Made by a program: the position numbers and the translations under genes. A stretch of DNA of 39,748 nucleotides, taken from a virus. This document shows, in pieces, positions 1 through 7,744 of the stretch (position 1 is the first letter of the stretch; every line of letters begins with the position of its first letter). Under the pieces are notes generated by a model that worked only from the letters and a program-made list of their open reading frames with translations, did no database searches and was not told the origin of the DNA. Location: IMG/VR virus record IMGVR_UViG_3300047552_000792, positions 1-39,748 of that record, one strand, 5' to 3'.

Positions 1-142
1 GCCATAGGCCAAGCAGGATGACCGTGCCTAAGTGTACCCATAGAGTTTGGGCGTGCCATATGTCTAGGTGCGGCCTGAACAGGAAAGGTGAGAAAGGGAG
101 ACCGCCGAGCAGGATTGCCCAAGCGATCTCCCATTTTCTCAT
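1..142 (-). CDS. O-antigen ligase-like protein, partial copy of the N-terminus
   Basis: These are the first 47 codons of the membrane protein encoded in full at 38560-39711, duplicated because the window overlaps itself. The start is at 142 and the frame runs off the left edge. The encoded residues are identical to the full copy, while five codons differ at silent positions. It is not a separate gene. Confidence 0.9.
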   Translation of the reverse strand, partial: MRKWEIAWAILLGGLPFSPFLFRPHLDIWHAQTLWVHLGTVILLGLW

Positions 143-179
143 GCTGTTTTAGTCCTCACAGCCAGGGTTCACGAACACC
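1..179. repeat. Terminal direct repeat, left copy (circular genome closure)
   Basis: This segment matches 39570-39748 from end to end, so the contig closes into a circle of about 39,569 bp. Six mismatches fall at positions 62, 65, 67, 71, 77 and 80, and the rest is identical. All six are silent in the leftward membrane-protein gene that covers the segment. The repeat reflects assembly of a circular or circularly permuted molecule. The sequence alone cannot show whether the packaged genome has real terminal repeats. Confidence 0.93.
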
Positions 180-682
180 GGGTACACGGCGGTATCTGTG
201 CCGATATCCGTACCCGTATAACGGTCGTAGGCTTCGGTTAGGATGCCGAGATAGCAAGTATTTGCGCTTGCTCCCCAGTCTCCTGCCAATCCTGCTACCG
301 AGCTAGTTGATACGGTCGTATCCTCAGCAACGCCATCCGTTGAGTCGGCGATGCGAGTCCACGCCCAACCGTAGATAACGACCTCACACATCGTTCCAGA
401 GATACACGTCGGGTCAAGCGTAACACCCGCTATCCAGTCGCTGTCAGCTCCAGCAACGGTTGTGATGTACGGATAACCCGTGCGGTCGAACTCTGTGTCA
501 TCGTTGTCCCAGATAACGACCGTCCCAGAGGTCAGGTCGCTCCCTGAGTCGTTGTAAGCGCTGACCGTGATGCGAGCGGCCCCTTCCGTGGTCGGGCCGA
601 CAACATTCCGCATCCCATCAGCAAACACGTTTCCAGCCAGCCCAAGCGTAAACAGGGTGGCTAATGCAAGTAGCTTCTTCAT
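149..682 (-). CDS. Secreted protein of unknown function downstream of the capsid gene
   Basis: The product is 177 residues. It begins with a classical Sec signal peptide (MKKLLALATLFTLGLAGNVFA, likely cleaved before Asp-Gly) and continues as a Thr/Asp/Gly-rich, probably all-beta domain with several Cys residues. I chose ATG 682 because AGGAGG lies 8 bases upstream. An in-frame ATG at 688 sits too close to it. The gene follows the capsid gene by 17 bp and precedes the O-antigen-ligase-like gene (across the circle junction) by 6 bp, so it belongs to the late operon. The position suggests a capsid decoration protein, but the signal peptide argues for export. I do not recognise the family. Confidence 0.8.
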   Translation of the reverse strand: MKKLLALATLFTLGLAGNVFADGMRNVVGPTTEGAARITVSAYNDSGSDLTSGTVVIWDNDDTEFDRTGYPYITTVAGADSDWIAGVTLDPTCISGTMCEVVIYGWAWTRIADSTDGVAEDTTVSTSSVAGLAGDWGASANTCYLGILTEAYDRYTGTDIGTDTAVYPVFVNPGCED

Positions 683-699
683 CTGCATCTCCTCCTCTG

Positions 700-1659
700 T
701 TACACGCCGCCCGTGCCGCCGGTAAACGATACAACACCCTGGGTTCTCCGCGAACCCGTGGTCAAGTTGCCGAACAGGTACATCAGTGCGACATCCGAGA
801 GCTGGTTGGACGAAGCGATGAACTCCGTGGTCACCATGTTGCCCTGCTTCAAGACCTGAAGCCAGAGGCTGTCGGTGTCCACAAAGTACATCCTGCCCGT
901 GTCGATGTTGTCGTCCCACAGAACCGGCCTGCGCCCAAAGTTCAAGTGTTCAAAATGGGCGTCGGCAAGCTCCTCGTTGTAGTAGCGGATGTTTCCTGCT
1001 TGGCTGACGTAGTAGCCGCCGAACAGGACGGACGTGGTGAAGATTGCCCTCGGAGACTTGTTGCCGAAGGTACAGCCGCGAACCGCCGCGTCCATCGAGG
1101 TGATGCCCGCGTTGGTCGTGTTGAAGGCCGTCGCCTGCGTGGCCGCATAGTTCTGCCAAGACGCATCCGAGCCAGCGATGCCGCCAACGGTGGTCGTGTT
1201 GGTGGTGGCAATGATGGTCTCAAGCGAGTCCCAATCGGGGTCGGTTCCCGTACCGTCGACCAAGGCATCGCCCAAGATTTCAGCGATGGAGGTTGCGGCC
1301 GAGTCCTTCTTCTCCGAGAGGTACTTGATAATCTGCGCCTTGCCTTGGTTCATGGCCTGGTGCAGTTTGAACAGCGTGATGGAACCGCTGATGGTGCGAA
1401 CATTCCACTCCGAGTGCGTGTGCGTTTGAGCATCAGGCGTCGGAACGGTGCCGTCATGCGCCCTGGCAGCGAATGAGCTGTTCAGAGCGTACATCAGCGG
1501 ATGGGTAAATGTACGACCCCCTTCGCTGATCTTGATGTTGCCCGACTGCCGCAGCATCCAGACAACCGAGTTGTTCGAGGATATCCCATCGAACACTTCG
1601 TCGCCGAAGTTCGGCTGTGTGCGCGACTGTTGGGCGTTGTAATTAGCATTAGCTGGCAT
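700..1659 (-). CDS. Major capsid protein
   Basis: The product is 319 residues, a typical size for a podovirus-type coat protein. Its start (MPANANYNAQ...) is followed by a region rich in Ser/Asn and basic residues, an extended central Ala/Thr-rich section and a C-terminal segment containing VLWDDNIDTG and LYLFGNL-like stretches, as in phage coat proteins with an HK97-type fold. It follows a scaffold-like gene by 17 bp, the normal order. GAGG lies 7 bases before ATG 1659. The first 18 residues recur in the small peptide at 2718-2825. The assignment rests on position, length and general resemblance, not on a database search. Confidence 0.85.
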   Translation of the reverse strand: MPANANYNAQQSRTQPNFGDEVFDGISSNNSVVWMLRQSGNIKISEGGRTFTHPLMYALNSSFAARAHDGTVPTPDAQTHTHSEWNVRTISGSITLFKLHQAMNQGKAQIIKYLSEKKDSAATSIAEILGDALVDGTGTDPDWDSLETIIATTNTTTVGGIAGSDASWQNYAATQATAFNTTNAGITSMDAAVRGCTFGNKSPRAIFTTSVLFGGYYVSQAGNIRYYNEELADAHFEHLNFGRRPVLWDDNIDTGRMYFVDTDSLWLQVLKQGNMVTTEFIASSNQLSDVALMYLFGNLTTGSRRTQGVVSFTGGTGGV

Positions 1660-1676
1660 ACAATCGCCTCATTGAG

Positions 1677-2540
1677 TTAGCGCCTTCCTCCGAAAACGTT
1701 GTGTAGGACATCCTGAAGGTTGCCGCCCTTATCCAGTATCTCCGAGGCTTTGTCTCGCCAATCGCCTTGCTTAGGCGGTAGGCCAGCGCCTGCGGGGATT
1801 CCAGAGGACGACTCCGCATTGGATGCCGCAACCTTTCGGGGGATAGCCGCTTGTTTACCTTTGAGCGCTCGATTTTCCGCTTCGAGCTTGTCGTAGAGGG
1901 CGAGTTTCTTGGCCGTGTCCAAGTCCATGCCGCCCTGAACGTAGCCTGCTATGGCCGCTTCCTCAGGTGAACCCTGAGCTATCTCAGGATTGTCCTTGCG
2001 GAACTGGGCCACCTTGATGGCCGCTAGCTCCTGCCTGCCTATGTTCAAGGACTGCAGGACGCCTTGGAGCTTCTGGTCGGCTATCTTGGCGGCTCGCTCC
2101 TCCATGCGGGCATCCATTCGGCGATACCAATTAGCCGTGGCATCGTCCATGCCCGCATAGGGGTAAGGCTCAGGCTGTACGTGGGCGGTTGGCGTTTGGA
2201 GCTTCTGCAAGGCAAGCTCGGCTAGACGCTGAGCCTCTGACGCTCGCCTCTCCGCTTCCTCTTTCTGCTTGATTACCTCTGCCCATCTCTCAGGCGGAGG
2301 CATATTAAACTTCTTCTGCTCAGGCTGGCTTGTTGGCGGAGTTGCCTGCTCCGATACCTGGGCGTCGGAAGCTGCTTCCTGTTCCGCTGACGGGGCGGCT
2401 TCTGCGTCGGCAGGTGGCGAGGCTGCTTGTGCGCCAGGGCCAGAATAGCCAGATGCGTCCACCTTATCGGCTGAAGGCTTCCAGCCTGAAGGCGGAGCAT
2501 AGTCCTGTCTATCCTGCTGACCCTCATCGTAGTTCGGCAT
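1677..2540 (-). CDS. Scaffolding-like capsid assembly protein
   Basis: The product is 287 residues. It has a disordered Pro/Ala/Gln/Glu-rich N-terminal third, a long coiled-coil stretch from about residue 80 (KQKEEAERRASEAQRLAELA) and a helical basic C-terminus ending in FGGRR. This is the profile of phage scaffolding proteins, which bind coat protein through a short basic C-terminal helix. I chose ATG 2540 because AAGGAG lies 7 bases upstream. Its place directly before the capsid gene supports the role. It is the first gene after a hairpin terminator at 2624-2664, so it may have its own promoter or receive readthrough. Confidence 0.8.
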   Translation of the reverse strand: MPNYDEGQQDRQDYAPPSGWKPSADKVDASGYSGPGAQAASPPADAEAAPSAEQEAASDAQVSEQATPPTSQPEQKKFNMPPPERWAEVIKQKEEAERRASEAQRLAELALQKLQTPTAHVQPEPYPYAGMDDATANWYRRMDARMEERAAKIADQKLQGVLQSLNIGRQELAAIKVAQFRKDNPEIAQGSPEEAAIAGYVQGGMDLDTAKKLALYDKLEAENRALKGKQAAIPRKVAASNAESSSGIPAGAGLPPKQGDWRDKASEILDKGGNLQDVLHNVFGGRR

Positions 2541-2623
2541 TGCCCTGCTCCTTGTGCGCCGTGGCGAGTTCGGCTGCGCCATGCCGTGGGTGAGGCGGCT
2601 ATGCACCCTGATCGCCTAGCTCC

Positions 2624-2664
2624 AACAAAAGGGGCAAACCAGCATCGGCAGCCGATTTGCCCCC
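2624..2664 (-). terminator. Hairpin with T-tract, intrinsic-terminator-like, inside the late operon
   Basis: On the minus strand GGGGCAAA pairs with TTTGCCCC. An inner stem, ATCGG/CCGAT with a three-base loop, sits inside, and TTTTGTT follows. An outer CCAACA/TGTTGG pairing can extend the stem. The element lies between the Lys-rich peptide gene and the scaffold/capsid pair. It could reduce readthrough or mark an mRNA processing point that sets capsid expression apart from upstream genes. No convincing promoter is visible between it and the scaffold start. Confidence 0.6.
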
Positions 2665-2717
2665 TATAGTCTATGTTGGCGACCCCGATGATCAGTCGGA
2701 GTCAGAAATATCATGTG

Positions 2718-2825
2718 TTACTTCTTGCAAGATTTCTTCTTGGCTGATTTCTTCGCCATCTTCTTTCCGCTATAGTTAGGCCGGGTACGGGTGGCCTGGG
2801 CATTGTATCTAGGATTGGCTGGCAT
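2718..2825 (-). CDS. 35-residue Lys-rich peptide with a capsid-protein-like N-terminus
   Basis: The start overlaps the preceding stop as TGATG at 2825. The first 18 residues, MPANPRYNAQATRTRPNY, match the capsid protein start MPANANYNAQQSRTQPNF at 12 of 18 positions. The remaining 17 residues are Ser/Gly then nine Lys in fifteen, with one Cys. The tail looks like a protamine-type DNA-binding tail. I infer a small protein targeted to the capsid shell or interior through the shared N-terminus, perhaps to neutralise DNA. A relic of capsid gene duplication is the alternative. The stop-start overlap supports real translation. Confidence 0.72.
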   Translation of the reverse strand: MPANPRYNAQATRTRPNYSGKKMAKKSAKKKSCKK

Positions 2826-4444
2826 CACTCATACACGATTGTTGCATCAAGGTCATTTCCAATCGTCTTGATGGTAAGGCCGTAGTTGAAGTCAGCCAAT
2901 ATATCCCATGATCCTAAAGCTGATGCAGCAGTTGTGATTATACCGAATACATTGGCATTAGCACTAATGTCATCATAAAAGGTAATACTGGTTCCAGATG
3001 TGTTGTTGTAGATTACCTTGTGCAGGCGGCCAGGTCCGTACTTCAGGACGTAGGTAGCAGCGTTGCCTATGATTCTATATGTCTTTGGAGCCGTCTCCAT
3101 CTCACCAATTCTGGTTATATTCATGGCTCGGACGAAGAATGATACTGCCGAGGAGTTTCCTGAGTTGGTAGCGTCTGCAAAGATGTTGAGGTGGATAGAG
3201 TTTGTCCAGTTTGCAGATGAGGCGGTTACTTTATGCAGTGGGACTTGGCCGATGATGAAGGTGACGGAGCCGTTGCCGTAGGCTATCTCATATATCGTGT
3301 TGTTGGTAGTAGGAGCATAGGTATAGCCAAGTTGGCCGTTGAATGAGCCGGATGAGACTCTTGATTCCGAGCCTCCCTTGCAGGTGACTACAGAGAATGT
3401 TGTCCCATTTAGCTCAAAGTATGCGCCATCTGTGACTATGGCTTGAGTTGCAAAGGCGGTGTAGGAGAGATTGCCGCCTGTTCCAACAACCTGGGTTAGT
3501 GTGCCTGGAGCCGCAGCAGGAGCGCCTGTGCCCATCATGCTGACTGCGGATACTCCCGTTCCTGATACTCCTACCGTGAATGTCTGAGAGTTGTTGGTAT
3601 ACACATTGCCCGCAACGACATTTGGTGTGCCTGAGACCGAGAATGTATAGTTTGATACCTCTGCTAATCCCCAACGGCGCTTAACATTGGCTGTGCCTGT
3701 GTCCTCAAGACGGATATGGGCGCGATACTTGTTGGATGAGCCTGTGACGAACCTAGCCCGCCTGCTTGACCATATGGAAGCATAATGACCATTGGCGGTT
3801 CCGCTTGTGACAGATAGACTAGAATTAAGCTGCGTGACCGTTCCAGTCGATGTCCCCGTATTCCAGAAGTTCGTATCAAGCGTATTACCGTCAAACTGTG
3901 CACCGATTAGTCTGACCCTCTTTGTAACCTGCATTTCACCTAATGTTGAGTTCTCAATAGGATTGCCGAAACGGTCAGTCTGTAGGGTTACCTTGAGATT
4001 TCCTAGAGGGTCGAGTGAGCGAGGCACAGCTTCCACAATCGGACAGAGAGCTGTCTGAAGCCTGAACACGGTGGTTGTGGCGCTCATGGTCGTTACCACA
4101 ACGCGGAGATAGGATGATATGGCCTGAACGGTCACTCCGAAGTTGGAACTGGCGGTGTAGTAGTATGGGTCAGATAAGTCCCAATTAGTGCCATCGGGAG
4201 ATTGCTGGACTTTGATGATGCAGGCTTGGTCGGCAAATAGGCTGACTTGTATGCCTGCAACGCCAAGACTGGATGTCGATGTGCCTGTGAAGGTGTAGGA
4301 GTTTGCCGCAGACAGGTTGGTTGATGAGGAGTTATTGGAGTCAGCGGAGACATTTTGGACAGCGGACACATTAAGGGATGTGCCTGTGATGCCAATATTC
4401 CCGATGCTGACTACATCAGCGCCTGTCGAGTCGGCGTAGCCCAT
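2825..4444 (-). CDS. Large beta-rich virion protein, head-fibre-like
   Basis: The product is 539 residues, rich in Ser, Thr, Asn and Gly with almost no long helices. The N-terminal 160 residues contain a pattern seen in phage surface beta-sandwich domains (QQSPDGTNW then YLRVVVT). The middle (about residues 175-440) could be a lectin-type jelly roll, and the C-terminal part (FYDDISANANVFG) resembles fibre domains. Its place among head genes, directly before the capsid cassette, suggests a fibre or decoration on the head. ATG 4444 overlaps the upstream stop (TGATG). No signal peptide is present, unlike most other fibre-like genes here. Confidence 0.65.
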   Translation of the reverse strand: MGYADSTGADVVSIGNIGITGTSLNVSAVQNVSADSNNSSSTNLSAANSYTFTGTSTSSLGVAGIQVSLFADQACIIKVQQSPDGTNWDLSDPYYYTASSNFGVTVQAISSYLRVVVTTMSATTTVFRLQTALCPIVEAVPRSLDPLGNLKVTLQTDRFGNPIENSTLGEMQVTKRVRLIGAQFDGNTLDTNFWNTGTSTGTVTQLNSSLSVTSGTANGHYASIWSSRRARFVTGSSNKYRAHIRLEDTGTANVKRRWGLAEVSNYTFSVSGTPNVVAGNVYTNNSQTFTVGVSGTGVSAVSMMGTGAPAAAPGTLTQVVGTGGNLSYTAFATQAIVTDGAYFELNGTTFSVVTCKGGSESRVSSGSFNGQLGYTYAPTTNNTIYEIAYGNGSVTFIIGQVPLHKVTASSANWTNSIHLNIFADATNSGNSSAVSFFVRAMNITRIGEMETAPKTYRIIGNAATYVLKYGPGRLHKVIYNNTSGTSITFYDDISANANVFGIITTAASALGSWDILADFNYGLTIKTIGNDLDATIVYE

Positions 4445-4650
4445 CAGTAGTTGCTGCCTATCGTCCTATGCGGAGAGCGGGTCATCTTGATGGCCTGCAC
4501 CATGGCGTCACGGATATGAGTCTCCATCCGCATGGGCTTCTGCTCATCCTCATCTTCTTCCTCCTCATCCTCATCTTTCATGTCCTTGAGGACGGAGAGT
4601 AGGAGCTTCTGATTGGCCAGCATGGCCTTGATGAGAAGGTCATTCTTCAT
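4444..4650 (-). CDS. Small protein with an acidic run
   Basis: The product is 68 residues: a short amphipathic helix (LLIKAMLANQKLLLSVLKD), then an uninterrupted acidic stretch (DEDEEEEDEDE, about residues 26-36), then a basic tail. It overlaps the upstream gene by ATGA and the downstream one by TGATG. The acidic run sits among three strongly basic neighbours, so it could act as a charge-complementary partner during head assembly. Family not recognised. Confidence 0.68.
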   Translation of the reverse strand: MKNDLLIKAMLANQKLLLSVLKDMKDEDEEEEDEDEQKPMRMETHIRDAMVQAIKMTRSPHRTIGSNY

Positions 4651-4802
4651 CTGGACTTCTTCCTGTAGGATGGGGCAAAGTTGCTGATGTCCACGGGGAC
4701 GCTGAACTTGTCACCCTTATGCCCCTTGCCGGAGTTGGTATGGCGCAGTTTCTCCTTGACTATGGATTGCTTCCACAGGGAGTTAAGCTCCTTAGTCTGC
4801 AT
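4647..4802 (-). CDS. Small basic protein (51 residues)
   Basis: The product starts MQTKELNSLWKQSI and ends SYRKKSR, with Lys and Arg spread through its length. The start overlaps the preceding stop as TGATG, and its own stop overlaps the next start as ATGA, which argues that the frame is translated. It is one of four consecutive small genes between the portal and the head-fibre-like gene. Family not recognised. Confidence 0.65.
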   Translation of the reverse strand: MQTKELNSLWKQSIVKEKLRHTNSGKGHKGDKFSVPVDISNFAPSYRKKSR

Positions 4803-4942
4803 CAGCGCTTCCTCCGAGGCTTCTTGCCGGTAGCTAATGCCTTGCCTGTCTTAGCCTGGGCTATCCTGGCTGCTGAAGCCTTGGACTTGCCATGCCGCAT
4901 CAGAGCCTCGTACATCTTATGGACGGCTGTCCCTTTAGGCAT
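4802..4942 (-). CDS. Small, highly basic protein (46 residues)
   Basis: The product starts MPKGTAVHKMYEALMRHG and is Lys/Ala/Arg-rich throughout, ending GKKPRRKR. The pattern MYEALMRxGKSKASAARIAQA resembles short basic proteins often found in phage head gene clusters, which share a helix with alternating Ala and Lys. TGATG overlaps join it to both neighbours. A nucleic-acid-binding or capsid-interior role is an inference from charge alone. Confidence 0.66.
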   Translation of the reverse strand: MPKGTAVHKMYEALMRHGKSKASAARIAQAKTGKALATGKKPRRKR

Positions 4943-5121
4943 CAGTATCCGCGCTTACCGCCCTTGCCCATGGTGCCGCCCTTAGCACCGATGCCAGCGT
5001 ATTTCCCCTCGCCGTCCTTGCTGAACGGCATACGGTTGGTGTTGTTGTAGGACACGCGCTTGCCCGCCTGACGCTGGTTGCACTCTGCTGTGGCCTGATG
5101 AGGCTTCATTGTAGCTGCCAT
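4942..5121 (-). CDS. Small basic Gly-rich protein (59 residues)
   Basis: The product starts MAATMKPHQATAECNQ and ends with a Gly/Lys tail (GGTMGKGGKRGY). The frame begins one base after the TAG of the 116-residue gene and overlaps the next start as TGATG. The Gly-Lys C-terminus looks disordered and suited to binding nucleic acid or filling gaps in a shell. Family not recognised. Confidence 0.65.
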   Translation of the reverse strand: MAATMKPHQATAECNQRQAGKRVSYNNTNRMPFSKDGEGKYAGIGAKGGTMGKGGKRGY

Positions 5122-5122
5122 C

Positions 5123-5473
5123 CTAGATTACCCCCTTTTGTTTCAACCTGGTGATGATGCCCTCAGTCCCGCCCTGAGACTGAACCCATTGCTGAGCTTG
5201 CTGCTTGCGGATGCGCTGTGTTGCTGTTGGCTTAGCGGCGTTGCGATAATGCCCCTCCAGGCGCTTCTTCGGATTGATGATGCCGCCTTCCCGAAGCTTG
5301 TTCTCCTTAAGCCACAGGCGCTTATCCTCCTTGGATTGGAACCAGCGACGGGCAGAGGGATCATAGTTGGGGACGCCGCCTCTGTTGAAGTAGACGGGCC
5401 GTGCCAAGGATGGGATAGCATCACTCACCTTGACGAGTCCATTATCGGTGGCAAGGTAGGTGCCGGTGTTCAT
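5123..5473 (-). CDS. Conserved-looking small head-region protein
   Basis: The product is 116 residues and strongly basic in its second half. The central part (RWFQSKEDKRLWLKENKLRE) has a short Trp/Lys-rich helical motif of the kind found in small phage proteins next to portals. It ends with a Gln-rich stretch. The start overlaps the portal stop as ATGA, so its translation is probably coupled to the portal. The function is unknown. A minor structural or assembly role is inferred from position. Confidence 0.7.
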   Translation of the reverse strand: MNTGTYLATDNGLVKVSDAIPSLARPVYFNRGGVPNYDPSARRWFQSKEDKRLWLKENKLREGGIINPKKRLEGHYRNAAKPTATQRIRKQQAQQWVQSQGGTEGIITRLKQKGVI

Positions 5474-7410
5474 GCCAAGGGTACCCCCTGCCCACGTTCC
5501 CCAGAATTTTTGCTGATTAAATCAGCCATATTGGGTACGCTTCCAGCCAAAGATTGCTGACCATTAGCCTGTTCGGGTTTCATCCCATAATTCAGCAGCG
5601 ACTGCTGTTGCGTTGGATCGGAAACAGGCACAACCATCTTGTTTATATCAGGAATAATTCCATATTCGGAGAAGAATTTTGTCCATACCCTTATAATTTC
5701 TGTTGCAGATAACCTCTTACCCTCTAACGCAAGTCCTTGTGTCACAATGGGTTCCATTAATGCCCGAACCATGGCCTCAAATTGACTCCGTGCCACCTCA
5801 GGATTCGCTTTCTGAAGGCTTCCTACCTCAATATGAAATCGGTAACGGGCTTTCTTCAGCCTGGATGCTCTCTCTGAATCTATCGGAGGATACCAACTAA
5901 TCGTCTGCATCCCCGTATTGGGGTCTAGCATAGCTGACTCTTGCTCAAGATCAATCGCCTCTAAATCCTGGAAGGCGCTCTTTACCCGCCACAGTTTCGT
6001 AACCACTCTATTTACCCATGCTCCGACTTGATTCGCCTCATCTGTCCTTCTAAGATTCTGTCCGGCAGCACCAAGTTGTGCTTCTGTGGCGGTATTGGCT
6101 TGGGTCAGCCCAGTTAATTGAGCGCGAGTCAGCCCTGTGATAAGGATGACGAGGTCAAGCACCTGATTGAGGAACGCCATCATGTCCGACTTGACCTGCT
6201 CCATCGAGATGACGGCGATAGCATCCCTGACCGAGCCTTCACCCTCTATCTTGACCCTGGCACCGATGGTCGGATTATCCAAGGCCATCTCGCCATCAGC
6301 GGTCACCCTGCTGTTATAGGCAATCTTGGCCTGAAACTTGTCAATCTGCTCCAAGATAGCATCGAAGCTAGAGTTGATGCGGTCTATGAGCGGCCTGATG
6401 ACGGAGATGGTCGATACTGGATAGAGTCGGTGCCCATGCTTGTTCAGCACCAGCCATTCATATTGCCATCCGCCCAAGTCATACTCGGAGTCATCGTGCA
6501 TGAGCGCCTTGGTCTGCGTTTGGGTGGCGGCGAATGTGAGGACGCGGATGCCAGTGGGAGCAAGGATATCCTTATAATGGACTTCCCATATATCGACAGT
6601 CTCAAACTCCTCCACGAAGGTTTCGGGGACGCGGCTGTCATCCACCCCCTCAGCCTTCAGCTCATGCTTGGCCTGTCCGTAGCGGCGGTCGCGCTTAATC
6701 TCGCCAAGTGTTCGGCGGATGCGCTGAGCGACCCACCTGGCATCGTTCAAGTCCCTGGCGCGGGGGTCGATGACGAAGTCGAAGGGGCTTATCCAGGAGA
6801 TATATGGCCTCTCTGAGCGAATAGTTGTATCCGCCTGCACCTGCTCAGGCTCGGACTCGATAGGCTTCGGCTCCTTAAGGCCAAGGCTGACCAACACCTT
6901 CTCCTTGGCATCATCCAACTTCTCCTTCAGCTTCTTCCGATTGTCCTCCTTGTTGGGCAGGACATCAGGCCCAAGCTCGGTGGCATAGCCTATCTTCACA
7001 ACGCCGTAGCCGAGGGCATAGGAGTCAAACACCGTCTGCTGCGATGTATCCTTGAAGCGGAAGTCGGGGTCACGGAGGTCTCTGTTGAGCAACTCTGACA
7101 CATAGAAGGCATCATCCCCTGCGGTATTCTGACGGGAATCGGGAATAGCGGTGGCACGGGGGTTCTGATAGAACAGGCTAGGGACAATATTCTTGATGAT
7201 GGGAAAGACAATGTTAAGGGGCGGCTGCATCCCCTCGTCCTCCCTCGAACCTTGCTCGAAGTAGTCCAAGTTGCGGCCAGCCAAGGTAGTCTGAGGAGGC
7301 GCGCCAGGAGTCTGCTGCCTATAGGTCCCAAACTCCTTGTCCCTGAACTCGACGCCGAGGTCGATTTCAGCCCGCCACCTTGCTAATTCGTCAGGAGTTA
7401 GCCTGATCAC
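5470..7410 (-). CDS. Portal protein
   Basis: The product is 646 residues, in the range of podovirus portals, which form the dodecameric ring for DNA entry and tail attachment. Typical features are an N-terminal region with a conserved PPLNIVFPIIKNIVPSLF stretch, a central LVLNKHGHRLYP beta section, and a C-terminal helical zone containing ANTATEAQLGAAGQNL and WVNRVVTKLWR. The start is GTG at 7410, overlapping the upstream TGA as GTGA. It lies downstream of the terminase genes, as expected. The last 200 residues (5500-6120) are encoded by visibly AT-richer DNA than the rest. Confidence 0.88.
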   Translation of the reverse strand: MIRLTPDELARWRAEIDLGVEFRDKEFGTYRQQTPGAPPQTTLAGRNLDYFEQGSREDEGMQPPLNIVFPIIKNIVPSLFYQNPRATAIPDSRQNTAGDDAFYVSELLNRDLRDPDFRFKDTSQQTVFDSYALGYGVVKIGYATELGPDVLPNKEDNRKKLKEKLDDAKEKVLVSLGLKEPKPIESEPEQVQADTTIRSERPYISWISPFDFVIDPRARDLNDARWVAQRIRRTLGEIKRDRRYGQAKHELKAEGVDDSRVPETFVEEFETVDIWEVHYKDILAPTGIRVLTFAATQTQTKALMHDDSEYDLGGWQYEWLVLNKHGHRLYPVSTISVIRPLIDRINSSFDAILEQIDKFQAKIAYNSRVTADGEMALDNPTIGARVKIEGEGSVRDAIAVISMEQVKSDMMAFLNQVLDLVILITGLTRAQLTGLTQANTATEAQLGAAGQNLRRTDEANQVGAWVNRVVTKLWRVKSAFQDLEAIDLEQESAMLDPNTGMQTISWYPPIDSERASRLKKARYRFHIEVGSLQKANPEVARSQFEAMVRALMEPIVTQGLALEGKRLSATEIIRVWTKFFSEYGIIPDINKMVVPVSDPTQQQSLLNYGMKPEQANGQQSLAGSVPNMADLISKNSGERGQGVPLA

Positions 7411-7559
7411 CTAGATTTCCCTCGCTTCCACGATGCCGCAAACGCCTTCTGATTGTATTCCTCGACGCTGACAGTCCCCTTCATGCGCCAGCTAGGCTGT
7501 TTAGCCAACTTAGGCACGTTGAGAGGCTTCAGAGATACCTGATCGGCGTTATGCGCCAT
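7407..7559 (-). CDS. Small basic protein upstream of the portal
   Basis: The product is 50 residues, starting MAHNADQVSLKPLNVPKLAK and ending SWKRGKSR. Its start overlaps the previous gene by 11 bases, and its stop overlaps the portal GTG start by four bases. The coupling at both ends supports a real gene. No domain is recognised. Confidence 0.62.
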   Translation of the reverse strand: MAHNADQVSLKPLNVPKLAKQPSWRMKGTVSVEEYNQKAFAASWKRGKSR

Positions 7560-7734
7560 CCGCCATGCCATTGCCTGCCGATGATTTATACCCTGGGAAC
7601 GGCTTAGGCTGATAGTTGCGATTCTTCGCCATCAGCTTCTTCTGCCTTCGGTGCCACTCTGCGCCATAGTGGTCCTGGTCAAGCTTCATCTGGTCAACAA
7701 TCGTCCACGACTTGGGCATCTCTGCTTCGGGCAT
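7549..7734 (-). CDS. Small protein between terminase and portal (61 residues)
   Basis: The product starts MPEAEMPKSWTIVDQMKLDQ and has a basic middle (HRRQKKLMAKNRN). I chose ATG 7734 because AAGGAG lies 6 bases upstream. An in-frame ATG at 7752 would overlap the preceding gene and has no comparable site. The end overlaps the next gene. Family not recognised. Confidence 0.62.
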   Translation of the reverse strand: MPEAEMPKSWTIVDQMKLDQDHYGAEWHRRQKKLMAKNRNYQPKPFPGYKSSAGNGMADGA

Positions 7735-7744
7735 AGCGGTCTCC

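Noticed and set aside
664-1476. Long rightward open frame (270 codons) opposite the capsid gene
   Set aside because: It is antisense to a confident capsid gene, its product is Arg/Val/Gly-rich without domain features, and no binding site or neighbouring rightward genes support it.
6118-6816. Rightward open frame of 232 codons opposite the portal gene
   Set aside because: It mirrors the portal codons and has no ribosome binding site. The whole region is transcribed leftward.
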